Shown: one piece after another, positions 53,586-64,000 of the stretch | How positions within the stretch are numbered: position 1 is the first letter of the stretch | How the letters are laid out: each line of letters opens with the position of its first letter | Assembly: GCA_002205965.3 (NCBI GenBank) | Contig: NADL03000024.1 | Location: 310,001 to 374,000 of the forward strand | DNA length: 64,000 nt | Reading direction: 5' to 3' | DNA from: Kappaphycus alvarezii | Taxonomy: Eukaryota; Rhodophyta; Florideophyceae; Gigartinales; Solieriaceae | Program-made: the position numbers and the translations under genes | The notes under the pieces: generated by a model | The model's input: the letters and a program-made list of their open reading frames with translations, nothing else | Databases searched by the model: none | What the model was told of the DNA's origin: nothing

Positions 53586-54506
53586 AAAGAAGGATACATT
53601 AGCGCCTCTATAGACATTGGATTGGGAACATTAGGAACCGGGGGCGACGCGAAGCGTTGTTTAGACCATTTCAAGTCACATTTGGCTTATAGCCACGCGA
53701 ATAGCTTGGAAAAAGGTCCCATACGGGACCTATTTGACGCATAAAGTCAAATACCCCCTAGAATACTATACTCGAAAAGACTAGACTATGGACCCCTCCA
53801 TCAAATTCGTGTTGGCGTTGGACTCCGCCGTTCACATCGTCTCTATAGAAGGTTAAAACGGTGTCAGGCATAGCGCCGCGATGAATACTCCGACCGGCCA
53901 TCTACTAGACGCGGTTGAAACTTCGGTCTTTGAGTTCTTCGAGAATTCCGTGGTTGAGTCCATGGGCAGAAGTTCGTGCTTCAACACGACATTGGAAGGT
54001 CTAAAGCTGCCTCTAAGAATTAGGCAGGCGTCATAGCTTTCCATCCGCAGTGTCACGACCAAATCGGAAATCCGTAAACGTCACGGCCGTGATGGAACGC
54101 AATCGGTGGTAAAGGGAAAGCCAGTTAGCCCAAAGCAGCAGTTTTTACGGTGATTCAAAAGATTCCATCACTCAATGGCGTTCTATGTTATACTGCATTC
54201 CTCAATTTTGTCGGGCGAGATTGATACTTCTTAGAAGGTTATCAATAAACAATGAAAGGGTGACCAGAAAATATCTTGTAGATATGCGTATAAACCAAAA
54301 AAATAAACATAATATTCAAACAAACAGGAGACAGCTTCTACTACAACGGTAATTCTGCGACAATTATGATCAGAGAGAGTTGGGTACACTAATTTTGCAG
54401 GTTGCTGGGGGGGAGGGCACAAAAGGAACATAACCCTTGAGTGGATGACACGTTGGAAGTGGCGTCCACCATACGAGGTCAGCCAATACCTCGGCTGATC
54501 TCCCTT
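53586..54506. other. Gap between accessory gene and integrase of element D
   Basis: No gene recognised. The position matches the shorter gap at 20,835-21,002 in element C, so the extra length may be an insertion or decayed 3' part of the accessory gene. Confidence 0.45.
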
Positions 54507-55700
54507 CTATATTCGGCACGGCCCGAGGTATCGGAACTTGAGCGCTGGCCACTTAACAGTTTTCTGCAAGGCCGCCCCGTGTGCGACAAGGGCCCAGTCC
54601 CTGACGTTTAACCATACCGGTTCCGCAAAGACATCATTTCTTGATACAAGCTCTTGATCATCCCTTCGTCGTGCGTAGAGCGCCAATTTGCTGTAAATCG
54701 GCAATGGCTCTCCGAGGCGTTGAAAATGAGTGCTAGGGCCCCTGATGATGCCCCGGGTCGTACCACTCCGTACATCAGCTCGAACGGGGATGCTTTGGAG
54801 GCGAGAATATGACGGCAGTATCCATACAAAACGATCGGCAGACTCGCCTTCCAATCTATTCCTTGACTTAGAAGCATTTTCTTAACGACAGTCTTGATAG
54901 TGAGTCCTATTCTCTCTGCTCTATCATTCTACTCGATGGTATAGGTCAGAATAGTGCTCCAGGTTACTCCTTGTTTCCCCAAAAAGGTATCAAGAGAAGC
55001 AGCGGTGAGGCATCCATCGTTGTGGGATAACATGTTCTTCAGGGGACCAAAATGGGATAAAATTTCTTTCCGTATAAACTAAGCAACAATCTCGGCCGAT
55101 AAGTCATTGGTGGACAAAGCGATTGGCCAACCAGCTAAATGCTCTACCGCAATGAGCAATGCCTTCTTCTGGTGCTTCTAATTAGTAAGCGGCTCGGCGA
55201 AATCGATCGAGCAGGTATCAAATATGTTCGACAACGTGGTTTTCAGGCTTGTAAGGTATGGTGGACTCTTTTTTGCCTTCTGACATTCCTTACAACTTTT
55301 TGCGTAGTTTCAGATGTCACTATGCGTAAAAGCCACCAGTAGCGGTTAGGGACGAACTTATTCGTGGTTTAAATGTCCTAGTGCCCAATAACGTCGTGGA
55401 AGCTGTGTAGTATCGACGTCCTATCCTCAACGAAGGGGACAATCTTGAGACTCATTTTCGTTCGTTGCAGTAGTTTCCCTTTCCAAACCATGAAGCGCTT
55501 CGCCATAAGCTTGATTGCACGCCTCATGGCCTCTTCTTCTCCTTAGATCTTGAACTCCTGCGAATAACGAGCGACCTCAATAACATGAGGTTCCAATGAA
55601 CGGCCCTCCAAAACAGAGACTGAAGGAACTTCTGCAATCAAGTCTCCTCTGTCGATACCTGAGGATGATGCAGAAAAAGTAGGCGCATCTTTCGAAAGTT
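54507..55700 (-). pseudogene. Integrase of element D
   Basis: The zinc site survives as HDVIGH near 55,395 and KSCKECQK near 55,285. The first Asp region reads DTCSIDFAEPL near 55,205. The later part gives GIDWKASLPIVLYGYCRHIL and ASKASPFELMYGVV (54,760-54,865). The C-terminal end reads WALVAHGAALQKTVKWPALK, as in element C (LVAHGAAFNKGRKWPA). Central catalytic residues are lost in broken frames. Confidence 0.8.
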
Positions 55701-55789
55701 AGTCCTAGCGCGCAGGCTATAATCGACTTCGAGCTCATACACCGCGAGGAAGTCCATCCAAAACACCAAGGTTACGTAAATTTAGTTCT

Positions 55790-56239
55790 TTTTGAGGGTA
55801 TGGCGAAGGGCTTGATGAACGGTAGCCAACCTGAATGGCTTTGTCAACAACAGCTATACGTGAAACTTCCGCAAGGCCAAAACTACTGCTGGAGCTTCCC
55901 TTCCACCTGCGGAATAGTTCTTCTCAGCCGAATGCATGGTGCTGCTAGAGTACTGGACGGGATTTATTCTACATTATTACTTTTCTCGGGGTTAACTGCC
56001 CCTTATGCGACGCTTAAGGCGCCAGTTTCCACTATAAACGAAGAATAGAAGTATGGAAATGCCAGAACCAATGGGGTAGTGAGCTTCTCTTTCAAAGTCT
56101 CGAATGCCTCCATCATTTTCTTTGTCCAGTTGAAACCAGTATTTCCAGACGTAGAAGCGTGAAAAGCGCCAGACATATCGGCAAAGACCCAAATAAAACG
56201 GAGATAATAACTGGAAAGACCGAGGAAACCGCGCAACAC
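55790..56239 (-). pseudogene. RNase H of element D
   Basis: The frame 56,003-56,239 reads RGFLGLSSYYLRFIWVFADM and then EAFETLKEKLTTPLVLAFPY, with IVETGALS where ETDASS is expected, so the first catalytic Asp is lost. It continues in broken frames to about 55,790. Confidence 0.75.
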
Positions 56240-56275
56240 AGTCGTATCACTTGGGACCGCAGATTACTTGATGAA

Positions 56276-56745
56276 CTAAACCTTCTCTTCATCGACGTGA
56301 ACTCTGGTTTTGTCAACTTTTTTTCCTAGCGACTTCACCGCTGATTTCTCAAAGTCACAAATAGTGATCTTGAGCTTCGAGCACGCCTTGCCGATAGCGT
56401 CGAAAATTTTATTTAAGTGATTAATGTGCTCCTTGACGTAGTTAAAATGAAGAAAAAGTAGTCCAGATAAACGCGGGCGTAACGGCAAAAAGGTAGTTAT
56501 CTCCTTAAATCCTCGCTCATACGAACCTGCGACCATCCTACGAACAAGTCGAGGGTATTGAATACAGAACTACTCTTTAGGTCATCGCATATTTCTTCTA
56601 TCTTGGGCCAACGATCGGCCTTCATCTTACGGTTCAAAGTGCGGTGGCCCATACAGAATCTGGGCTTTCCGTCCTTCTTGGAAACGATCACTACAGGAAA
56701 GGACCATACAGAAAACACTGGGGTAGTAATACCTGCTTTCAGCAT
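56276..56745 (-). pseudogene. Reverse transcriptase of element D
   Basis: Reads MLKAGITTPVFSVWSFPVVI, SKKDGKPRFCMGHRTLNRK and DDLKSSSVFNTLDLFVGWSQ. The central MPFG segment is deleted. The catalytic box appears as VYLDY. A later frame reads VKEHINHLNKIFDAIGKACS. It is truncated and inactive. Confidence 0.78.
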
Positions 56746-56946
56746 TTTTCAACTATTTATCGGATTGTATCGTTTCTGTGCGGAGCTAGGCGACGAATTC
56801 TGGGGTAAACAAGAGTTTGGTTCTTTCGCTCAAATTTTTTTCCACTGTAGCTGCGGTGGGACGGAGCTCTTCAATCTTCCAAGCAACTATTCCATTGTTT
56901 CGGAGGAAATAGTTTATTCGGGACTTTGATTCTTCTTGAAGGTGCG

Positions 56947-57722
56947 CTAGACGAGCCCTAAGAGCACCACTATTTTTGTCTTTTCTTGAACGGTGTTGAT
57001 TTCTTTCTCAGAAGGCTTCTCTTCTTCTTGTGCCATCACGTCTCCGTGGATAAACAGGACAAGTTTCTTCTTCAGAAAAGGTCGATCATTACGGCCCAGA
57101 ACTCGAATCGGATGTGAAATCTTCGAAGGAAATACCGATATATTTGCCCTCGACGAGCTTCTTGTCGGTGGCTTTGGTGTCAGGTTCGAGCAGAAGCATG
57201 ATTTCTTCGGACCCGATACACAGGCGCACCTTTTTCGCTCCAAATTATAGGCTCGCTCGCATAGATGAGAGTGCAGGAAGACCAATGATAATTTCAAATG
57301 TAGACTTATCGACAACGAGGTAGTCCAATTTTACCCTTTTTTTCTCCGAAAGTGGTACGAATATTCAGCAATGACCCAAACAAGCTTAAATTTTTCCACT
57401 AGCCACTGTTATCTTACTTAAGGTATAATTCGGCGATAGATATAAGCGAAATGACAAGACGGCGGACATCAGGTTGGTGTACGGCCTCAGAGTCCAGCAA
57501 AGTCCAAACTTCAGTGCCGTAAACCTTAAGTTGTGTGACGCTAAGTTGTGTGACGCGTAACAATTCTACGACGCTTATTAAGCGAGACTCTGGGTTGGAC
57601 ACGACTGCGACGCGAAGTACGCAATGCTTCCCAAACAGAAGGTGAATTACCGTAGTAGACTCATCCACCGTGCGTCTCCACGAAAGAGGTGGCCAAAACA
57701 CATGCAGTACTGTAATTAACAT
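56947..57722 (-). pseudogene. Protease region of element D
   Basis: The frame 57,414-57,722 reads QLKVYGTEVWTLLDSEAVHQ, with D-S-E instead of D-T-G. The C-terminal half in another frame (57,320-57,090) reads FEIIIGLPALS, then IGISFEDFTSDSSSG, as in element E. It is followed by an acidic Glu-rich linker before RT. Confidence 0.7.
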
Positions 57723-57749
57723 TCACAAGTTCCGATACAATGTCTTATT

Positions 57750-58190
57750 TTCCTGGCTGGTGGGACTTCTGAGACACGGCTTCAAAGGAAAATTATCGTT
57801 GGACGATTACAATGAAATTCTTTTAGAGTCTGCTTAATTCCTGAGTAATCCTGAGGTCCACAAAAGCTAATAAATACAGTAGCTCCTTGTCGCGGTAGGC
57901 CGGGGTGCGTAAAATTCAAAATATTTCAACGTTTCCGAAGTCGGCTTTATCATAAAAGCGATACACCTACTTCAGCGATCTAGCAATGCCTTAGATGTCG
58001 AACCTATCTTTTAATGCTTTTATGATGACTTCTTAAGGATCTTCTTCCTTGGCGGAATGCCCGAAGACGTTTTGCTTGACAATGGAGTATTTTTTGCCTC
58101 ATCTACAAATTCGCCATTCAGAGCGAATGCATCGTAGTAGAAATCGAAAGCCACACCGTCTATATGCCCAAAAAGTAAATAATAATTTAC
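57750..58190 (-). pseudogene. Gag core remnant of element D
   Basis: On the minus strand near 58,185-58,090 the frame reads HIDGVAFDFYYDAFALNGEF, then VDEAKN, clearly the Gag core shared with elements B (DGAAIDFYYE), C and E. The rest down to 57,750 is broken (YRDKELL near 57,890). The zinc knuckle is not found. Confidence 0.65.
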
Positions 58191-58829
58191 TCATCTGTCA
58201 TTTCTAGTGTGTATCGTAGCTCTTGATGCCATGACACACCACCCAAATCATAGTTTCTCCATTAAAATCTACTCTATTTTAAAAACCAATCTGATAAACG
58301 CATATAGCCCTCAATTAACCCCTAAACATGTGCATTTTGAAGTCAATACTAATGTTTTTTACGATCTCTTGAAGAAATAAGCTGCAGGCGGTGTCTGGTG
58401 TCATAGCGCACTTCAACTGATATAACTTCCTTTCAAAGTGGAGCCCCCATTCTTGATATCTATCCCTCTCAACTAACATCCACACGCTTTTTTTGTTCTC
58501 CAAAATACCACCCGGCACGGCGACTGACGGAGAATGAGCATTTCAAGCATTAGCGATGCAGAATCTGGCAAAAACGTCTACGACATTGCTCATCAACTTT
58601 AAAGTTCGCACAACAAAGTAAAAGCTTTTCTCGTGATAAAAAGGCTTATTGAAAAGAGACCTACCGCATTAAACACCGCAAAATAACGATTAGGGACGAA
58701 AGTAGGCTCTTGAGAGCATAATCAAATAAGCTGCTGAGCTTCCGAAGGCTTCGCGACGCCTTGCAATTGCTTATTTCAGTCAGCTCAACGCGGTAATACC
58801 TTACCTGTAACGTCCGTTTAAGGTACCTA
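58191..58829. other. No gene recognised
   Basis: A 67-residue minus-strand frame (58,315-58,518) could be the N-terminal part of element D's Gag, but no motif confirms this. The helix-turn-helix part of the following mariner transposase would be expected around 58,500-58,830 and is not readable. Confidence 0.4.
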
Positions 58830-59460
58830 AAAGTTAATCATGCCCCTTTGTTGATAGAAAGACAAAAAATCACCCGCAAAGAATGGACTCGAAAGCATGC
58901 CCAAATGGGTCAGGGTTTTGGGGGCTCGTTGCTGTTTACTGACAAGAAGCGTTTTAATTACGAAGGACTGGACGGTTTGGAGTGCTACTGGCACGATTTG
59001 AGGAAGGAATAATAAATCTTATCGGAGCTGCAGCATGAAGGAAACGGAATAACGGCTTGTGCTGGTTTGTGTGCACATGGAAAGAAAAACTTGATTAAAA
59101 TTTCTGGCAGTTGCAACAGTTTCAGCTATTCCAATATGTTAGAAGAGAACTTTTGCCGTAGACAGAAGATTTTATGCATTTCAAGTTGGAATTTTCAGCA
59201 AGATAATGCTCCTTCTCATGCTGCTAGATCAACTCTGGACTGGTTTAATGAGAAATTAATTCGATTGATGTACTCGCCTGTCCGTTGTCGGACCTTAATC
59301 CTATCGAGAACTTGTGGGAGGCACTGGAAAGGGAGGTCTACAAAAGTAATCGGCAATTTTCAAAAAAAAAGATGTGATGGCCTGTGTAACCGCTTGTTGG
59401 AATTGCATCCCTCATAATATTATCCGTAGTCTAATTGATTCTATGCACATGCGTACTTTA
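58830..59460 (+). pseudogene. Tc1/mariner transposase remnant
   Basis: Reads ERQKITRKEWTRKHAQMGQ, SLLFTDKKRFNYEGLDGLEC (first Asp), AGLCAHGKKNLIKISG, FQQDNAPSHAARSTLDWFNE (second Asp), and in another frame SDLNPIENLWEALEREVYKS (Glu), then CWNCIPHNIIRSLIDSMHMR. The spacing fits DD34E when the shift near 59,275 is corrected. Two stops near 59,010 and an A-run at 59,360 break it. Inverted terminal repeats were not found by eye. Confidence 0.85.
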
Positions 59461-60117
59461 GATGTCTTAGGACACCGGGGAAAGCACTTGATTATTGAGT
59501 GTAGATATTTTCCCTGGGCTTTTGGTTTGAAAGCATAAATGTACTATGACTTCAAACACCCTCTGAAATCGGTATTGGCGAGCATTGTTTAGAAAAAAGA
59601 TGTTATAACTCGCAAGTTCTATATCACAATCGTTTGTTGGGGCAGAGAACAAGTGGAGCAGATTTTTTGAAAAATAAACTATATTTTCATAATGAGAAGA
59701 TTAGTCATTACGTCAATTCCATAGGACATATCGTATTATTGCTCATCTAAGCCATATTAAGATAGTAGGCCGTAAACAGCCCTTTTTAATTGTGAAAAGA
59801 GGGGCGGGAGGGGGGAGCAGAGCCAGAGGGAGAAGCAATACTGTCTATCCTCGCAATGTAGTGGGTTCATATATAGGCCTGCGCGATGTGCGCTAAATAT
59901 CAGATTGTCTGGACTGCAACTCGCCCGAGATCTCTTTTCACACATTGGATTTGAAATCCATTTTGCAAGAAACTCAGATTTGGCGGGTGTGCTATGGCAG
60001 CGAGCGGGACTGTACTGTACACAGAGGTCCGTATTGCACTGTACTTGAAATAATAAAAACCTTCGCCAAAGCAGCGTTTGTCTCCCTCATTTCGCGCACT
60101 GTCCTTGCAATTGCAAA
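59461..60117. other. No gene recognised
   Basis: Short frames only. A GTACTGTACAC word occurs near 60,011. Confidence 0.5.
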
Positions 60118-60127
60118 TTACCCTGCA

Positions 60128-60840
60128 CTTATCCGCTCTTCGCCCCAGACACGCCGTGCCCACGCCCAAACTGCCCTGACGTCCTCGACTGCCACGGGGA
60201 TCACCTCATGCACTGCCTGCATGGTGGGCACCGTACCCGACGACACGACCGTCAAGTCGTCCTCCTCGCCCAAGACCTCCAGAAGGCAGCCCGTCATCCG
60301 GCTATCGAGCGGCGACAGGGGCTTCACCGCACAAGGCCGGATATCGAGGCAATGGGTAGCAACGGAGGAACGGACTTTTTGACGTCACGTTCGTCAATCC
60401 TCTTGCGCCCTCCAATAGGAGAGTGCGTACTTTCAACCCACTCACCTCCCTCAACGCAGCCATCTCCGCCAAACGTAGAAGGTATGAACCACTGCTCGCG
60501 ACTGCTACTAGAGGGAGGCTTGTGCCTATCCCAATATCCACCCTTGGAGGCTGGCACCCAGACGCGTACGCGGTGCTAACCGATGTCGCGCGGAACGTGG
60601 CCGTTCGAGCGATGGAGACCTATGGGATGGTTAGAGCGGTGCTTACCCAAAGGCACGCTGCTTCGGCCGTCATGTCCAACGCGCATGCTTGCTCGCCGGC
60701 GTTGAGCGGCTCTTTAAGGAAGGTCATGTACTGTAGTGTTACCCATCAGCGACGACTTATCCCACATAACGCATTAGCCGCGTGGATATACTGTAACAGA
60801 CACATCTTCCATGCATTAGAATAACCAAAAATTCCCCCTT
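60128..60840 (+). pseudogene. Non-LTR element copy J: zinc finger, nuclease and tail
   Basis: The best preserved C-terminal half in the window. CPNCPDVLDCHGDHLMHC is the zinc finger, followed by GGHRTRRHDRQVV. RPDIEAM and, after a one-base shift near 60,378, DVTFVNP form the nuclease-like core. Then come AAISAKRRRYEPLLATATRG, LVPIPISTLGGWHPDAYAVL and a stop. The ending RRLIPHNALAAWI is shared with copy H. It is 5'-truncated: no RT precedes it. Confidence 0.75.
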
Positions 60841-60989
60841 ATCCACACATGTGCCGCGGACGACGAAACCCGAATAGTTTCCATATCACAAGCCCAGGCC
60901 ATTCTCTAATGCTTGCGCCTGACCGGACCAAACTTCCCCTGCCCTACTTTTTAAGATAAGTAAAAGGAGTAAAAGATTCTCTCTTCCAT

Positions 60990-62420
60990 GTTAACCTTAA
61001 CCCTCAGCAAACTTCGGCCTGGTGGCCCTCACTCTCACCAAACCCTCTCCTACATAACCTGCCATGCGACGTCCTCGCCTCTGATGCTATCACGGTTCTT
61101 GGAAGCCCGATTGGCACCCCGGATACATGCACTTCCTGGCCCAAAGCTTTGCGGGAGGCGGAGCACTCTGGACATCCCTCTCCGCCATGAACGAGCCCAA
61201 TCTCATACCATATTCTCCATTCTGTGCCTCCTCATGTTGGTTAAGTACTTGTTCCGCTCAAACCCGCGCACATTACCTTACCACTTGCCAAAGCTTTGAC
61301 AAGGGGTTGCGAAGGGTTTTCCAGCAAGTACACGGAAGATGTCCGACATCGCGTGACTACAAGCCACGGTGCCTTTCCACCACGGTGGCCTTGGGCTCAC
61401 CCCATGCACTTCCATCAGCGTCATCGCGTACACGGTCCCAAATCTGACGAACAGGCCCCTACTTCGGCAACTCCTACCCACATACTCCGCGCATGTCACC
61501 AGGCCTCTGGCCCAATCCTACGACACACCTGGCCACGAGTGTTGGCCTCCCTGCAGAATACGGCTAGAGGCACTCATGTCACGCCTCAACCAACTCGACC
61601 ACAACGACGCTCGCTCCCTCCAGGAAGAGATCACCCGTCATTTCCACCTTTCCCGCCTCTCCCTGCTTCACGCATCGGTCCCTACTGCCTCTTCTTCACA
61701 CCTTTTTACTCGGCTGGCCTCCTCAACGGCTTCCGCCCCCTTCTCAACAATTCCGCTGCCGTCCACCGACCTATACACCTCAGGGGAGATATGGCGCACT
61801 ATGGTCGACCTTCGCTCAGGCGACCCAGTATTCTGCCGCTCCAGCGCTGCCTACCTGCCTAGAGAACTACTGTTCCCCCTCTTCCGATACCATGGGCCAT
61901 CATGCATCAACCTGCAAAGGGGGTGTCGGTGCGGTGCGCCGTCACAACCGTCTTCGGGATATTATCTACCGCGAACTGACTAGCCCGGATGAAGGTCTCT
62001 CAGCACCAACACGAGCTGAACGGCGGAAAAGGGAATACTATGCGCTACCTTGTCGCCGAGGGTATGGACCTTCTCCTATCGCCATTGATATTTATGGACA
62101 AATGGAGGCAATAGATCTCAGGCGCCTCATGATTTTGTATATTGACAGCCGGCCGTCAAGGAAGCATCCCATGTCTGAATTTCGAAGGCTGAAGACACGT
62201 GTGTCGACATTTGTTCTCCAGTAAACCGCGTCATGCTGAATCACCGAAAAAGGGCACGTTCCCAACCACCGGACCTCCAGAAGAGGCTCCTGCTGATCCC
62301 CGCCAGAATCCATAAAATAAAAATCTCTTTTCTCTTGTAGCAGCTGAACTGATTATTTGGCTACTGTTTAACTGAGTAGTCGGTCAATCAGTGCACACTG
62401 TAGATTCGTAATAAGCAAAA
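60990..62420 (+). pseudogene. Non-LTR element copy K: connection, zinc finger and 3' UTR
   Basis: Starts in the RT end (ITVLGSPIGTPDTCTSW, matching LLGAPIGTP in copy A), then FHHGGLGLTPCTSISVIAY (matching LRYGGHGFTPVATLNIAAY). At 61,890-62,000 it reads MGHHASTCKGG and RRHNRLRDIIYREL, the zinc finger and following helix. The nuclease core and tail are largely lost. The 3' UTR at 62,345-62,420 (ACTGAGTAGTCGGTCAATCA) matches copies G and I. Frames change several times. Confidence 0.7.
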
Positions 62421-63239
62421 AAATCCCCCTCTCACTTCCAAAGTTAGAAATGAACCGGTAGGTCGGTCGCGGTGCACACTCAAGATACGTAACGAGTAAG
62501 TATCATTTCATCAAGTCTAAATGAGATGACCCATCTCCGCAGGATGCGGGGCACAATCTGAAATTGATGCAGCACACCTGGACAACATCGCAAAGCTGAG
62601 CTGTTTGTGCAGCCGGTCTTCACCGCGGGCGACGAGCATCCGTTGCGTATCCCGACGACAGCCGCATATTCTTGGACGACTTTTGTCATCGCCTCAGACG
62701 TGACCCAGCAAGTCAAAAGCTGGGAGCCAAGTTCCAGTCTCGTCGCCGTGGTCTTGACAATGCGTCGTTTGGAATGCCCTCCAGTTTCATTGGCAGGTCC
62801 CTCTCTTTCCATTGTGTGCGGCGGCGGCAGCCGCTCGCGCCTTTTGTGCTCCTAGAAACATGAGCTCCGTTGGAATGGCACGACACTGTTCTAGCGTATG
62901 CCACGGGGAGGGGAGGCGTGATGTTTTCGTCACTGGCTGCGGGTGGACGAGGATGTCCGCAGGGCGGGCATTCAGTCCGGCAGTAGGTATTTCGCACTTT
63001 CTCGGACGCCGACGCCGCTATGGCTTTGAAAAGCTTGTTGCCAGGATCTCGGTTACTGCCTTGTACTATTTAAGCAGCCCTTGCCTTGTGCTTAGGTCGG
63101 CGGGTGGTCTTCCATGGATCCACAGTCTGGGTGGCGCACTCGCAGCGCGGTATGCAGTACAGTACTAGTCGTTCTGATAGCAGTATGAGGACCGTTGGGA
63201 CCTGGCGGCGTTTTGCGTCAGACAACCTGGGGGATTTTT
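62421..63239. other. No gene recognised
   Basis: GC-rich stretch with overlapping open frames on both strands (62,607-62,855 plus, 62,713-62,997 minus), none with a recognised domain. A Gly/Arg-rich segment near 62,815-62,845 comes from GGCGGCGGCAG repeats. Confidence 0.45.
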
Positions 63240-63340
63240 TGGGTTATTTAATGTTTGGAAGATATGGTCGTTGTAGTACGTATCCAGCGCTGCAAGTGCG
63301 TTGCGCGGGACAAGTCGTCACCAGGAAACATTAAATAAAA
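63240..63340 (-). repeat. Non-LTR element 3' fragment (copy L)
   Basis: On the minus strand GACGACTTGTCCCGCGCAAC and GCACTTGCAGCGCTGGATA match the end of copies H and J. They are followed by CGACCATATCTTCCAAACAT and CCCAAAAAATCCCCCAG, the shared 3' UTR. Confidence 0.65.
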
Positions 63341-64000
63341 ACACCTAGCACTGTACTGTAATTGCGTAAATGCACTTATTTCTGTGATGAAATTTAGCGG
63401 TCCTAGTTTTTTGGATAAAATAACTACTTGCGTAGAACTGGAGTTTTAGTCTCAGGCCAAAACGGGCCATATCGGGTTTACACGTATTTACAATTCGAAG
63501 GTGCGCAAATTGGTTACGGAGGCTCCCGGTTCAAATCAAAATGTCTCAATTCAGACTTTGTAAAACATCCTTGCGTCCATTAGGTGTAATTTCTGTACTG
63601 TACTGTACTGTACATGATATTACTGTACTGTACATACATTACTGTACTGCACAAAACCGTGTGCACCTAAAGCGAACTGTACTGTACAGTATCATCTCCG
63701 CCTCTTGGGCTCCCATTTAACCTCCAATACTCAAGGCGCCTGGAATGGTACAGAAACGCTCGAGCCCATCTCCTTTGGCGATCTGGAAGCTCCACCGCCC
63801 CCTCTTCTGAAACTACTGTTTTGCTTCCATGTCTTTCATCCACCTCCTGCCAGTTGCTTGAGCCACGCCTACGCCAATGAGCGATCATCATTTCATCCAG
63901 GTGCGGTACTTACTACGGTGGACTGCGAGATGCAACCCTGCTCAACTTCTCCTCAAAGAGGGCATTGTAGTGATTGCACTTACAATTTCTCTTTCTCGAT
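63341..64000. other. No gene recognised; ACTGT-rich
   Basis: Only short frames. It contains the (ACTGT)n tract at 63,592-63,690. The last 300 bases are ordinary mixed sequence. Confidence 0.5.
63592..63690. repeat. ACTGT-type pentanucleotide repeat
   Basis: TGTACTGTACTGTACTGTAC is followed by further ACTGTACTGTAC blocks at about 63,622 and 63,643 and by CTGTACTGTACAGTAT near 63,680. The unit ACTGT is the same word found dispersed through the window and inside LTRs. Confidence 0.8.

Larger units (their letters stand above)
52871..58190 (-). mobile_element. Ty3/gypsy element D, heavily decayed
   Basis: On the minus strand from right to left: Gag core (58,190-57,750), protease (57,722-56,950), RT (56,745-56,276), RNase H (56,239-55,790), integrase (55,700-54,507), then 0.9 kb without genes and the plus-strand accessory gene. 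Same lineage as B, C, E and F. No LTR pair was found, so the outer limits are approximate. Confidence 0.8.

Overview
This window comes from a nuclear chromosome of a eukaryote whose genes have few introns and whose DNA is crowded with transposons. The evidence is Ty3/gypsy elements with a chromodomain integrase, non-LTR elements with a restriction-like endonuclease, a two-gene PIF/Harbinger transposon, a Tc1/mariner remnant, and a bestrophin-type gene with two short GT-AG introns. There is nothing bacterial: no operons, no Shine-Dalgarno pattern. A multicellular red alga such as Chondrus would fit, but the sequence alone cannot prove it.

Layout. 1-2,945: the 3' part of a non-LTR element (RT, CCHC zinc finger, nuclease). 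2,977-5,830: decayed Ty3 element E (+). 6,000-9,200: no recognisable gene. 9,240-12,100: decayed Ty3 element F (-). 12,858-18,368: Ty3 element B (+), with short LTRs, inserted into a second non-LTR copy whose two halves lie on either side. 18,778-33,358: Ty3 element C (-), with LTRs and a perfect AACCT target duplication. It contains a 438-bp insertion in its RT, and a complete young 7-kb chromovirus (24,750-31,753) inserted between its gag and protease. 36,279-41,984: the only convincing host gene, a run of five bestrophin-like units. 44,260-46,670: PIF/Harbinger transposon with convergent transposase and Myb-like genes. 46,930-49,680: a DDE transposase-like gene followed by a PD-(D/E)XK nuclease-like gene. 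49,830-50,930: an unidentified coding stretch. 52,870-58,190: Ty3 element D (-). 58,830-59,460: Tc1/mariner remnant (+). 60,120-63,340: at least three non-LTR copies or fragments.

The most unusual observation is an extra gene at the 3' end of Ty3 elements C and D, on the strand opposite to gag-pol. Its product begins with a close copy of the histone H3 N-terminal tail, followed by non-histone sequence: a conserved middle, a cysteine-peptidase-like segment and a basic end. Both decayed copies keep the K4 position and K23 but have Leu at K9 and a hydrophobic residue at K27. It may be a transposon-encoded histone mimic. The young chromovirus also carries an extra upstream ORF with two C2H2 fingers, and a tRNA-like hairpin in its leader.

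Most reading frames, including those of the young element and the bestrophin gene, are broken by single-base shifts rather than stop codons. Either indel decay is fast here or the assembly contains indel errors, and this should be settled before anything is called a pseudogene.
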